From Enterovibrio norvegicus DSM 15893 (GTDB taxonomy: Bacteria > Pseudomonadota > Gammaproteobacteria > Enterobacterales > Vibrionaceae): a stretch of 43,210 nucleotides of DNA. The stretch covers positions 1 through 43,210 of the forward strand of contig NZ_FOWR01000043.1 in the NCBI RefSeq assembly GCF_900115495.1, read 5' to 3'. Position numbers and translations under genes: made by a program. Position 1 is the stretch's first letter. Each line of letters starts with the position of its first letter. This document shows positions 36,441 through 43,210 of this stretch, one piece after another. Below the pieces are notes generated by a model. That model had not been told where the DNA came from. It made no database searches and saw nothing but the letters and a program-made list of their open reading frames with translations.

Positions 36441-36467
36441 AAACAGGGGCGCAAAGCGCCCCTGTTT
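36441..36467. terminator. Terminator between the chemoreceptor gene and recC
   Basis: A perfect 12-bp stem AAACAGGGGCGC with GCGCCCCTGTTT has a 3-nt loop. The A-run before it and three Ts after it allow use from both sides. Confidence 0.88.
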
Positions 36468-36493
36468 CATTCAACGAAGGCCGTTCTTGAGAA

Positions 36494-39400
36494 TTATTCT
36501 ACGTCTCTTTTCTCAGCCATTAACACTGGCAACAAAACCTGCATTCCCAGCGCAAAGACATCATCTAGCAATGCATCAGACGCTTCAGGCCATACACGGG
36601 CGATGTAGGTATTTTCACCTTCACCAATGGTCAAATACCCACTTTGAAAAGCACTGCGCATTTTCTGTTTTGCCTTTTCACGTGCCGCCTCGTCATCAAC
36701 CCATTGTCCCTTCTTATCAATGCAGGCTTGTAAACCGGCCATCGCTGTTTTCGGTAAGTACGGGTATGGCCTATCTGCACCATCAAAATAACGTTCGATG
36801 TAAAACGTCAAGTGATTGATCGCCTCATCCACTGACATAGGCGCAAAGACAACTTCGTCATCCACACCGAAAAAGCGCGTATCGACTTGCTCACCCGAGG
36901 CGCATTGGCACAAATGATCAATCCACGTGGCTAATCGGTCCGTCGCTCTGACTTTGCCACTCCGATACAAAATACGCCCTGCACGATATCGCTCATCCAG
37001 CCAACCTTGAAGCTGAACGGTGCCGCGCGAGGTCGGAATACTGACATTCACCTCAAGGGCCTGTCGGCGATCAGCAAGGAAAGGTTTTAATGTATCGAAT
37101 TGCGCTAATGTTGCCGCTTGCTCGCTTTCTAACGCGAGTTCACCAAAGTGACTCAGTGGCAACGTGCCTGATGCTTTTTGGTATTGATAGAAGCGTGCTA
37201 ACGAATCTTCATCCCGCCCGTGCTCAATCACATGTGACAGCAAGGCATCACGAAGTTGGTAACGGTTCAGGTTATCAAGCGCGAAAGGCTCAACCTCTTC
37301 CATCGCCCCTTCTGGCGCTTCAAAGAACACTTTCAATCGACGATTAAAGAAATACTGTATCGGCAAACGCCAAAAGCGCTGCAGCTCTGCCAATTCAATC
37401 ACGGAGGTATTCAGTTCCCCTTCCCTTTCTTGCAGGCCATCAACAGCGGTTTGGGCATCAAAGAATGGTGAAGCTTGCTGACCATCCCCTTTTGCAGCAG
37501 GTAACCATTCACTTGCATAACTCGCGCGGGGTGAATTAAACGATCCTTTACTGAATGGCACCAAAGGATTGTGATGAATCAGGTGCGACAGCAACTGCTC
37601 GCCAGACAAGACCTCTGGCAAGCCCTGACCGCCTTCAACACAATACCCTTGTCGACAGTAATCCAGTAATTCCGTGACCAACACGGAGGGGACTTTGAGG
37701 GAGTTATCTTGCACCGAACGACCGACATAACTGATGTACAGTTGCTGCTGTGCGGACTGAAGCGCTTCTAGGAATAGGTAGCGGTCATCATCGCGTCGTG
37801 AACGGTCACCCGCGCGAGCACGCCCCGCCATCAGATCAAACCCAACGGGTGCGATAGTTCTTGGGTAATCCCCGTCGTTCATGCCAAGCAAGCACACCAC
37901 GCCAAAAGGAATGGAGCGCATTGGCATCAAGGTACAGAAGTTAACTTGCCCAGCAAGGAAGCGCTGACTGATGCGCTCGCCACCCAACTTTTCTTTCAAG
38001 TAATCACGAACAATGGCGAGAGACAGTGTGTCGGCAAACCCTGCATCTGTCAGTTGAGTCAGCCAATTATCAAGCTGGTCTCGAATGAGTTTGCCTGCAA
38101 GCTCTTCGTCGACATCAAGCGCGAAAATATCATCAAACAACGCGGTTAGCGCAATGGCCCACTCGTCCCCTGTTTTGTCTTTGGTCAACAGCGCTTGGGC
38201 ATGGAGCAACATTTGGAAGAACTCGCCCAGCTTACCGGCGACATCCGCTTCAAGACCTTGAACCTCATCGTAGGCCAAAACGTCATTGAACAAACCACTT
38301 TGGCTTGGCATTGCATAGCCTAAAAGCATGCGATTCAAGCCAAACAACCAGGTGTTTTGGTGTTGGTCAGGCAGGGAGAATTGCGCTGCAGTGTTGTCAT
38401 CCAACCCCCAGCGAATCCCCGCTTCCTCAACCCAGAATTTCACTTTTTCAAATTGGCGGTTATCGAAGCCGAATCGACGCAATACCGCCGGCACTTCGAG
38501 CAACTCTAAGAGCTCTGCTGCACTGCATCGGCTGTCAGGTAAGCTCAATAGACGCAAGAAGGTCGTCAGGATTGGGCTTTCTTGATCCGCCGTTCTGTCC
38601 GAAATCGAAAAGGGAATATAACGCTCGCCAGGTGCATTACCGAAAACAGCTTGAATCGCAGGGCTGTATGCATTGATGTCTGCCACCATGACAATGATAT
38701 CTCGTGGCGTCAGTGATGGATTGCTTTCCAACATTTCGAGCAGTCGATCATGCAACACTTCCACTTCACGCATCGGGCCATGGCAAACCTCAATCATGAG
38801 GGAACGGTCTTCTGGAGAGATCTCCCGTTTACTCTCACTGGTCGCCGTTTCTAGTATGTTGCCCGGCTCCAGCAGATCAAGAATATCCGCTTGGATGTGA
38901 TGAAGAAGTGAGTCACGAGCTACATCGACAAAGCCCTGATCCACTTCCTGGCATTGCAGCTCTGAAATCAGCAGCAAGTTGTCACGCCCAAGCTTGCCCA
39001 TTGACGCCAGTAAGCTGTTGCCAACCTCAGCACTGTCATCTTCCCCAGCAAGCGGTAAAGCAAACTGCGCAGGCTCAGCGTCATCATTAGTTGCACGACT
39101 AATGCGGTTTTCAAGCATTGCTGCGCGTCTTGCCAAATAGCGCTTATCGCGAATGTCCCCCCAGTAATAGCGGCATGGGTTGGTAAACATGTAATGCACA
39201 TCAACGTGCTCACCAATGGCTTTCAGCGCATCAAGATAACGAGGCGGCAAGGCTGAAATACCAAACACGAACACGCGATCGATACCTGAAAGTCCTTCAG
39301 GTTTGTTCGCTTGAGCGGTCAATGCATCAATAAACTCTTCGTACAGATTGGCGCGGTGAAAAGGCGATTGTCCTTGATCCAAGGTGTAGTCATAGAGTGA

Positions 39401-39910
39401 TCGCCACAATTTTGGTTGCCAGCGTTTTTCTTCTTCGAGCTCTGGCACCGCTTGTTCGTTTTCCCACGCTTTGATCCACTCAGGGCGATACACCAAGTAT
39501 TGGTCATAGATATCCGCGATTTTCCCCGCTAGCTGATAACTCTTTTGTTTGTCGTCATCACCTTCGAGGTAGCGTTTCAATTCGGCAAAGTCAGGATCAT
39601 CTAGCTGTTCAGGCAGCACCTTCATCAACTTCCACGTCATGGCTTCTTTGTTGAAAAAGCTTCGCTGCGGTACATCTGCCAACACTTGCGTGAACATCTG
39701 CCAAATGAAGGTGGCAGGGAGCGGGAATTCAACGTTAGCAACAATGCCTTGTTCCTTCGCCATTTCAAGCTTTAGCCACTGCGCCATACCGGGGCTTTGA
39801 ACCAAGATCAGCTCTTTCTGCAACGGATTCTCTAGGGGCTTTTGCTGCACTAAAGCAACCAACAGGCTTTTCAGCAGATCCAACTGATTTGAGTGATAAA
39901 CAGTAAACAC
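36494..39910 (-). CDS. recC: Exodeoxyribonuclease V subunit RecC
   Basis: RecC holds RecB and RecD together and reads the Chi sequence. The 1138-residue protein begins FTVYHSNQLDLLKSLL and has LVQSPGMAQWLKLEMAKEQGI, VEFPLPATFIWQMF, DQYLVYRPEWI, VMVADINAYSPAIQAVFG and CLLGMNDGDYPRTIAP, all characteristic of RecC. It is slightly longer than E. coli RecC (1122). The start is GTG at 39910 with GAGAG about 8 bp upstream. It is on the same strand as recBD but separated from recB by the oppositely oriented chemoreceptor gene and a terminator, so it is a separate transcription unit. Confidence 0.97.
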   Translation of the reverse strand: MFTVYHSNQLDLLKSLLVALVQQKPLENPLQKELILVQSPGMAQWLKLEMAKEQGIVANVEFPLPATFIWQMFTQVLADVPQRSFFNKEAMTWKLMKVLPEQLDDPDFAELKRYLEGDDDKQKSYQLAGKIADIYDQYLVYRPEWIKAWENEQAVPELEEEKRWQPKLWRSLYDYTLDQGQSPFHRANLYEEFIDALTAQANKPEGLSGIDRVFVFGISALPPRYLDALKAIGEHVDVHYMFTNPCRYYWGDIRDKRYLARRAAMLENRISRATNDDAEPAQFALPLAGEDDSAEVGNSLLASMGKLGRDNLLLISELQCQEVDQGFVDVARDSLLHHIQADILDLLEPGNILETATSESKREISPEDRSLMIEVCHGPMREVEVLHDRLLEMLESNPSLTPRDIIVMVADINAYSPAIQAVFGNAPGERYIPFSISDRTADQESPILTTFLRLLSLPDSRCSAAELLELLEVPAVLRRFGFDNRQFEKVKFWVEEAGIRWGLDDNTAAQFSLPDQHQNTWLFGLNRMLLGYAMPSQSGLFNDVLAYDEVQGLEADVAGKLGEFFQMLLHAQALLTKDKTGDEWAIALTALFDDIFALDVDEELAGKLIRDQLDNWLTQLTDAGFADTLSLAIVRDYLKEKLGGERISQRFLAGQVNFCTLMPMRSIPFGVVCLLGMNDGDYPRTIAPVGFDLMAGRARAGDRSRRDDDRYLFLEALQSAQQQLYISYVGRSVQDNSLKVPSVLVTELLDYCRQGYCVEGGQGLPEVLSGEQLLSHLIHHNPLVPFSKGSFNSPRASYASEWLPAAKGDGQQASPFFDAQTAVDGLQEREGELNTSVIELAELQRFWRLPIQYFFNRRLKVFFEAPEGAMEEVEPFALDNLNRYQLRDALLSHVIEHGRDEDSLARFYQYQKASGTLPLSHFGELALESEQAATLAQFDTLKPFLADRRQALEVNVSIPTSRGTVQLQGWLDERYRAGRILYRSGKVRATDRLATWIDHLCQCASGEQVDTRFFGVDDEVVFAPMSVDEAINHLTFYIERYFDGADRPYPYLPKTAMAGLQACIDKKGQWVDDEAAREKAKQKMRSAFQSGYLTIGEGENTYIARVWPEASDALLDDVFALGMQVLLPVLMAEKRDVE

Positions 39911-40012
39911 AGGGCAACTCTCAAAGGCGATAATGGTGAGATTGTGGCGGAATGGTCTTAAGAGTGCAATTTGATGCGTTCAAGCAAGTGTCATTGACGT
40001 GATAACAGAAAC

Positions 40013-40040
40013 AAAAAAAGCCTGCGGGTGCAGGCTTTTT
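40013..40040. terminator. Terminator between the TDT transporter gene and recC
   Basis: The stem AAAAAGCCTGC with GCAGGCTTTTT has a GGGT loop and an A/T-rich base. It lies 27 bp after the transporter stop on the minus strand and upstream of recC, so its natural client is the transporter gene. Confidence 0.88.
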
Positions 40041-40066
40041 ACAAACAATTGTCATTACTCGGTCAG

Positions 40067-41029
40067 TTAAGCGTTCGACAATGGTGCTTTCCATTGAAGA
40101 GAAATAAAACGGCGATAGTGCATCGCAACATACCCAACAACAACAGTCGCCACGATCAACTCAATGAACGCTATCACAGAGACTTGATTCACGTACTCTG
40201 ACGCTACCCCAATGGATTGCATCCACGCTGCGGTTTTATATAACGCGGTCGCACCGATAACCATCGGGAAGGTGAAGGCGGCGTAACCGGGAGAAAATGG
40301 CAAACGCATCAACCTTAGAAAAGACACGTAAATCACCGCGGTCATCAAGAGTGCAATACCCAGCAACACTGAAACGATTAACGGTGATGGTGCTTGGCTC
40401 ACTGTTAGGTAACCCGCTAGCGAGAGACTCGCTGGCGCTGCCATGATCGCAATGGTAGGTTTTGCACCATCAGGAACCTCACCACAGAAAATAAGGCGAT
40501 AAACCATCAAAGGAAGTAGCACGGCATAAGCAATCAAACCGAACAATAAAATCGCGTCAGCAATCGGTCGTAGTGCTGGGTTTCCGGAAAAAGCCACGTC
40601 TGCAACCACAAGACCAACAGGCGGCACAAACCAGCTAGGGACCATGTGATCTAAAGAAAATGATTTTGCGCGATGAAAGATAAAGGAACCAAGGAAGACG
40701 ACATGCGCTACCACAGCTGCCAGCCACAACGCGTCCCCCATCACTGGCGAAACATCACCCAGCGAGTTTGAAACAATCATCAACCCCATAGCAAAGGTTG
40801 GCACTACGCTACCCACGACGGGGTGTTGTAGATCTTGCCAAAGCCCTTTAGGCGATAAGGTAAATTTGGCCGCAATCAGTAATAGCATGACACCGCCAAT
40901 GAGAGCCCCTGCAGCTTGTGCAGACCCATTAAAGTTAGCGGCATTTTCCCAACACCAGCCAAGGCTTGCGATGGCAAGTGCCAAACCCGCCATAGGGGTT
41001 GGAAGTAAAGTCAGTCGTCTACGCATCAT
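40067..41029 (-). CDS. TDT/SLAC1-family (TehA-like) membrane transporter
   Basis: This integral membrane protein of about 320 residues has about ten hydrophobic spans. The family opening is MRRRLTLLPTPMAGLALAIASLGWCW, then VVGSVVPTFAMGLMIVSN and FSPGYAAFTFPMVIGATALYK. These fit the tellurite-resistance/dicarboxylate transporter (TDT) family that includes TehA and SLAC1 anion channels. Members export or conduct anions such as dicarboxylates, sulfite or nitrate. The substrate here is unknown. The start at 41029 (MMRRRL) is chosen because the upstream part of the longer frame is not family-like. The ribosome binding site is weak. It is divergent from a LysR gene with about 100 bp between, so that protein probably regulates it. 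Confidence 0.88.
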   Translation of the reverse strand: MMRRRLTLLPTPMAGLALAIASLGWCWENAANFNGSAQAAGALIGGVMLLLIAAKFTLSPKGLWQDLQHPVVGSVVPTFAMGLMIVSNSLGDVSPVMGDALWLAAVVAHVVFLGSFIFHRAKSFSLDHMVPSWFVPPVGLVVADVAFSGNPALRPIADAILLFGLIAYAVLLPLMVYRLIFCGEVPDGAKPTIAIMAAPASLSLAGYLTVSQAPSPLIVSVLLGIALLMTAVIYVSFLRLMRLPFSPGYAAFTFPMVIGATALYKTAAWMQSIGVASEYVNQVSVIAFIELIVATVVVGYVAMHYRRFISLQWKAPLSNA

Positions 41030-41131
41030 ATTTTCACGTATTGAGAAGTGGTACACATAAATATGATAGGTCGACACTATAATTTAGGATATCTGAATCT
41101 TTTTAAACCCACTTTAAGTTTGACTTAACGC

Positions 41132-42040
41132 ATGTCTGTATCACTTCGCCAGCTACACGTGTTTGTTACCGTTGCTCAAGAAAAAACCATCACGGCAGCA
41201 TCTGCGCTTTTATACCTCTCAAAGCCTGCGGTGAGCATGGCGCTGACGGAACTCGAAAAGCACCTTGGTCACAAGCTTTTTGAACGAGTAAACAATCGAT
41301 TAATGATCAATGAACATGGCCGTCGCTTGCTTCCTCTAGCGGATGAGCTACTGACGCGCAGCCATGAGATTTCAACGGTTCTTGATCACGATGATACGTT
41401 GACGGGACATTTACGCATTGGGGCGAGTGATACCATTGGCAATCAAATGGTGCCTTTTCTATTGCGAGATTTCAGGGCGGAAACACATCACACCGATCAG
41501 GAGTTAGTGATTTCAAACAGCCAAGCAATCATCGACCAACTGGCAGCGTTCGAGCTAGATGTAGGATTAATTGAAGGCCAAGGTGAAAGCAAACATCTGC
41601 TCAATAAAACCGATTTGGTCATGACACCCTGGTTGTCCGATGAAATGTGTATTGCATGTGCCGTCGATGATCCGCTCACCAAGCACGAGCAACTGACGCT
41701 ATTTGCGTTAGAAAATCACACATGGGTGCTGCGCGAACCGGGTTCAGGAACGCGGGAGCACTTTCTTTCGAGAGTCGCACCTCGGCTTGAAGAATGGACT
41801 ATGGCCTTTGAACTTAGAAACACAGAAGCCATTATTAACTGTGCATCTGCTGGGTTAGGGCTCGCGTACCTATCAAGGCACGCAGCACGACACGCCGTTG
41901 CTGACAACCGACTGAGCTTATTGGAATTACCACTGGATTTGCGCAGACAATACTGGCTCGTTCACCACAAAGACAAACACTTCTCGCCACTGTTGACGCG
42001 CTTCGTCTCTTTTAGTCAGCGCTGGCAAGTATCCGATTAA
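41132..42040 (+). CDS. LysR-type regulator next to the TDT transporter
   Basis: This 302-residue regulator has an N-terminal winged helix-turn-helix (SLRQLHVFVTVAQEKTITAASA, then LSKPAVSMALTELEKHLGHKLF) and a CysB/CbbR-type effector domain (LRIGASDTIGNQMVPFLLRDF, WVLREPGSGTREHFLSR). The SGTRE loop is shared with the YeiE/CbbR branch, some of which respond to anions or carbon intermediates. It is divergent from the TDT transporter, the usual place for a LysR regulator of that gene. It is convergent with the glycosylase gene: the two stop codons are 2 bp apart with no terminator between. Confidence 0.9.
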   Translation: MSVSLRQLHVFVTVAQEKTITAASALLYLSKPAVSMALTELEKHLGHKLFERVNNRLMINEHGRRLLPLADELLTRSHEISTVLDHDDTLTGHLRIGASDTIGNQMVPFLLRDFRAETHHTDQELVISNSQAIIDQLAAFELDVGLIEGQGESKHLLNKTDLVMTPWLSDEMCIACAVDDPLTKHEQLTLFALENHTWVLREPGSGTREHFLSRVAPRLEEWTMAFELRNTEAIINCASAGLGLAYLSRHAARHAVADNRLSLLELPLDLRRQYWLVHHKDKHFSPLLTRFVSFSQRWQVSD

Positions 42041-42042
42041 AC

Positions 42043-42729
42043 CTAGACGCGGTTATCTCCAACGCTAAATGCAATGATCTGGCTAATCTGGCAAAGCGGC
42101 CTTCCACTTTCCTGCTGCCATTGGTTAAACGCCGCTTGTGTTGCGTTGATCGATTTTCGTGTATCACGTCCACCTTCAATGACTTTTTGTGCACGTAGGT
42201 AACCTTCCACATCACCTGAAAGTATAAAGGTGTCTTTCCCCAGCAAACGCAACGTATAAGGCCCGGTGTTTCCACCTAATCGTGCACCGTGTTTCTTGAG
42301 GTACGCCCAAAGACCCGTAATGTCGTCTGCTGGCCACTGAGCAATAAAATTAGAAAAGCTGCCATGCTCTCGCGCTGCGCGCTGAATCATTTGTGCATTT
42401 GTGGGAATGGTCATCACCTTGCCAAGGTGTCGAATGATCGCAGGGTTTGTGGCCTTTTTTTCCCACATTTCTGGGGGTGTTAAGCACATTTTTTCGATAT
42501 CAAATCCCCAGAATACTTCTTCAAAGCCCGGCCATTTATTTCTGACTACCTGCCAGTTCATACCAGACTGAAAGATCTTCATGGTAAACATCGCCAACCA
42601 ACGATCATCAGGGATCGATTGCAGCTCCTGGGAGGAAAGAGGGTGAGCCAACAATTGTTCAAGATCGCTGTTCGTTCCTTTACGGTTTGCTGCTCTGTAA
42701 TAGATATCTGAGAACTTTTCTAATGTCAT
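42043..42729 (-). CDS. DNA-3-methyladenine glycosylase I-like protein
   Basis: Tag-family glycosylases remove 3-methyladenine from alkylated DNA. The protein is 228 residues from the ATG at 42729. It carries the helical core FQSGMNWQVVRNKWPGFEEVF, IIRHLGKVMTIPTNAQMI, LWAYLKKHGARLGGNTGPYTL and the C-terminal VIAFSVGDNRV. It lacks the N-terminal Cys and C-terminal His/Cys zinc ligands of E. coli Tag, so it belongs to a zinc-free relative often annotated the same way. Activity is not proven by sequence. A GTG at 42756 is an alternative start, but a predicted promoter with a start point near 42757 favours 42729. The LexA box at 42771-42786 lies in that promoter, so SOS control is likely. Confidence 0.85.
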   Translation of the reverse strand: MTLEKFSDIYYRAANRKGTNSDLEQLLAHPLSSQELQSIPDDRWLAMFTMKIFQSGMNWQVVRNKWPGFEEVFWGFDIEKMCLTPPEMWEKKATNPAIIRHLGKVMTIPTNAQMIQRAAREHGSFSNFIAQWPADDITGLWAYLKKHGARLGGNTGPYTLRLLGKDTFILSGDVEGYLRAQKVIEGGRDTRKSINATQAAFNQWQQESGRPLCQISQIIAFSVGDNRV

Positions 42730-42749
42730 CACACTAATCGAGGTTAAAC

Positions 42750-42779
42750 TAGACACTAATTAACACTCTACTGTATAAA
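42750..42779 (+). promoter_or_regulatory. Predicted yebG promoter
   Basis: TAGACA (42750-42755), an 18-bp spacer and TATAAA (42774-42779) form a sigma70-like promoter. The -10 element lies inside the LexA box, so repressor binding would block it. Confidence 0.6.
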
Positions 42780-42793
42780 CAGACAGTGAACAA
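42765..42793 (-). promoter_or_regulatory. Predicted divergent glycosylase promoter
   Basis: On the minus strand TTGTTC (42788-42793), a 17-bp spacer and TAGAGT (42765-42770) fit a sigma70 promoter whose spacer holds the whole LexA box. The predicted start near 42757 leaves a leader of about 27 nt before the ATG at 42729. Confidence 0.5.
42771..42786. promoter_or_regulatory. LexA (SOS) box between the glycosylase gene and yebG
   Basis: CTGTATAAACAGACAG fits the CTGT-N8-ACAG LexA consensus, with flanking TA before it and TG after it. It lies 25 bp before the yebG ATG, a known SOS gene in E. coli, and 41 bp before the divergent glycosylase ATG. Confidence 0.92.
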
Positions 42794-42811
42794 ATTAAAG
42801 AGAGACTAACC

Positions 42812-43105
42812 ATGGCCGTTATCGTCAAATATGTGGTGGAGCGCAACGGAGAAGAGAAAATGACTTTTACCTCTAAAGCGGAAGCTGATGCCTACGACAA
42901 AATGCTCGACATGGCAGATGAACTGTTTGAATTGCTAGGTAAAAGCGATGTTGTTGCTGATGAAGCACAACGTGAAGAGCTTTCCATGTTCTTAGCGCAA
43001 AACCGTGAAGATGTACTTTGTGCGTTGGGTGCTAAACGCAAGCCTACGCCAAAGCCAGCTAAGAAAAAGGCAGAAGCAAATCAAGACGACGCTGAAGCTG
43101 CATAA
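42812..43105 (+). CDS. yebG: YebG family SOS-response protein
   Basis: YebG is a small DNA-damage-induced protein controlled by LexA in E. coli, of unclear biochemical role. The 97-residue product starts MAVIVKYVVERNGEEKMTFTSKAEADAYDKMLDMAD, the family signature. It ends in a Lys/Pro/Ala-rich, then acidic, tail (KPTPKPAKKKAEANQDDAEAA) typical of the family. AGAGAGA lies about 7 bp before the ATG. A consensus LexA box overlaps its predicted -10 element. The divergent neighbour is a DNA glycosylase gene. Confidence 0.95.
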   Translation: MAVIVKYVVERNGEEKMTFTSKAEADAYDKMLDMADELFELLGKSDVVADEAQREELSMFLAQNREDVLCALGAKRKPTPKPAKKKAEANQDDAEAA

Positions 43106-43183
43106 AATACTAAAACGAGACTGTAACTAATTTTGTGTAACTGGCTATCACACCATACTCTAATGAGAGTTAAGGATAGGCAG

Positions 43184-43210
43184 ATGCGCATGAACAAGAA
43201 AGAACTCGAA
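43184..43210 (+). CDS. Start of an unidentified gene, cut by the window end
   Basis: An ATG at 43184 follows AAGGATAGG at good spacing and opens a frame reading MRMNKKELE up to the window edge. A second ATG at 43190 is an alternative start. Nine codons are too few to identify the product. Confidence 0.45.

Noticed and set aside
1-43210. Search for CRISPR arrays, insertion sequences, prophage or integron features
   Set aside because: No direct repeats with regular spacers, transposase or integrase motifs, or att-like repeats flanking the insertions were found by reading.

Overview
The window is chromosomal DNA of a gammaproteobacterium, most probably a member of Vibrionaceae. The evidence is the protein families (a DUF2850-like protein typical of Vibrionaceae, DUF2789, a Zn-ribbon DUF2310-type protein beside Syd), a phaB-phaA-phaP-phaC order as in vibrios, and moderate G+C by eye. 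Grimontia or Enterovibrio would fit, but the genus is a guess. The backbone is collinear with the E. coli region around csrB-syd-queF, ppnN-xni, rlmM-ygdD-gcvA, gcvB, csdA-csdE, tcdA-mltA and argA-recD-recB-recC. Between these landmarks sit lineage-specific insertions, which hold most of the interest.

Layout. 1-810: the regulatory RNA csrB on the minus strand, with a terminator, a sigma70-like promoter and a GacA/UvrY-type box about 170 bp upstream. 806-3651: DUF2789, a KfrA-like coiled-coil protein, a Zn-ribbon protein coupled to syd, then queF. 3757-7714: a secreted or membrane TPR protein with a ruined GGDEF domain, followed by a coiled-coil protein with an intact GGEEF domain. 7946-11302: ppnN, xni and rlmM, separated by clear terminators. 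11394-13554: ygdD, an alpha/beta hydrolase and gcvA coupled by ATGA overlaps, divergent from the sRNA gene gcvB. 13696-15358: csdA-csdE. 15909-20157: a complete polyhydroxybutyrate operon, phaB-phaA-phaP-phaC, placed between csdE and tcdA. 20252-21082: tcdA. 21152-25429: a second insertion with a GcvA-like LysR regulator, class III aminotransferase, BKACE-family enzyme and orphan TAXI-type binding protein. 25547-28999: mltA, a small unknown ORF, a DUF2850-like protein and argA. 28965-39910: recD, recB and recC, with a methyl-accepting chemotaxis protein between recB and recC where E. coli has ptrA. 40067-43210: a TDT-family transporter divergent from a LysR gene, then a DNA glycosylase and yebG that appear to share one LexA box, and the first codons of another gene.

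How they may work together. The PHA operon makes acetoacetyl-CoA from acetyl-CoA, reduces it to 3-hydroxybutyryl-CoA and polymerises it. The neighbouring aminotransferase/BKACE cluster would, by family chemistry, convert an amino acid to a beta-keto acid and cleave that with acetyl-CoA to acetoacetate plus a new acyl-CoA, products that could feed the same C4 pool. The BKACE protein keeps the metal ligands but appears to have changed several other active-site positions, so its substrate is open. This cluster is my best candidate for an undescribed system. The divergent SOS promoter joining a Tag-like glycosylase and yebG is the best regulatory candidate.
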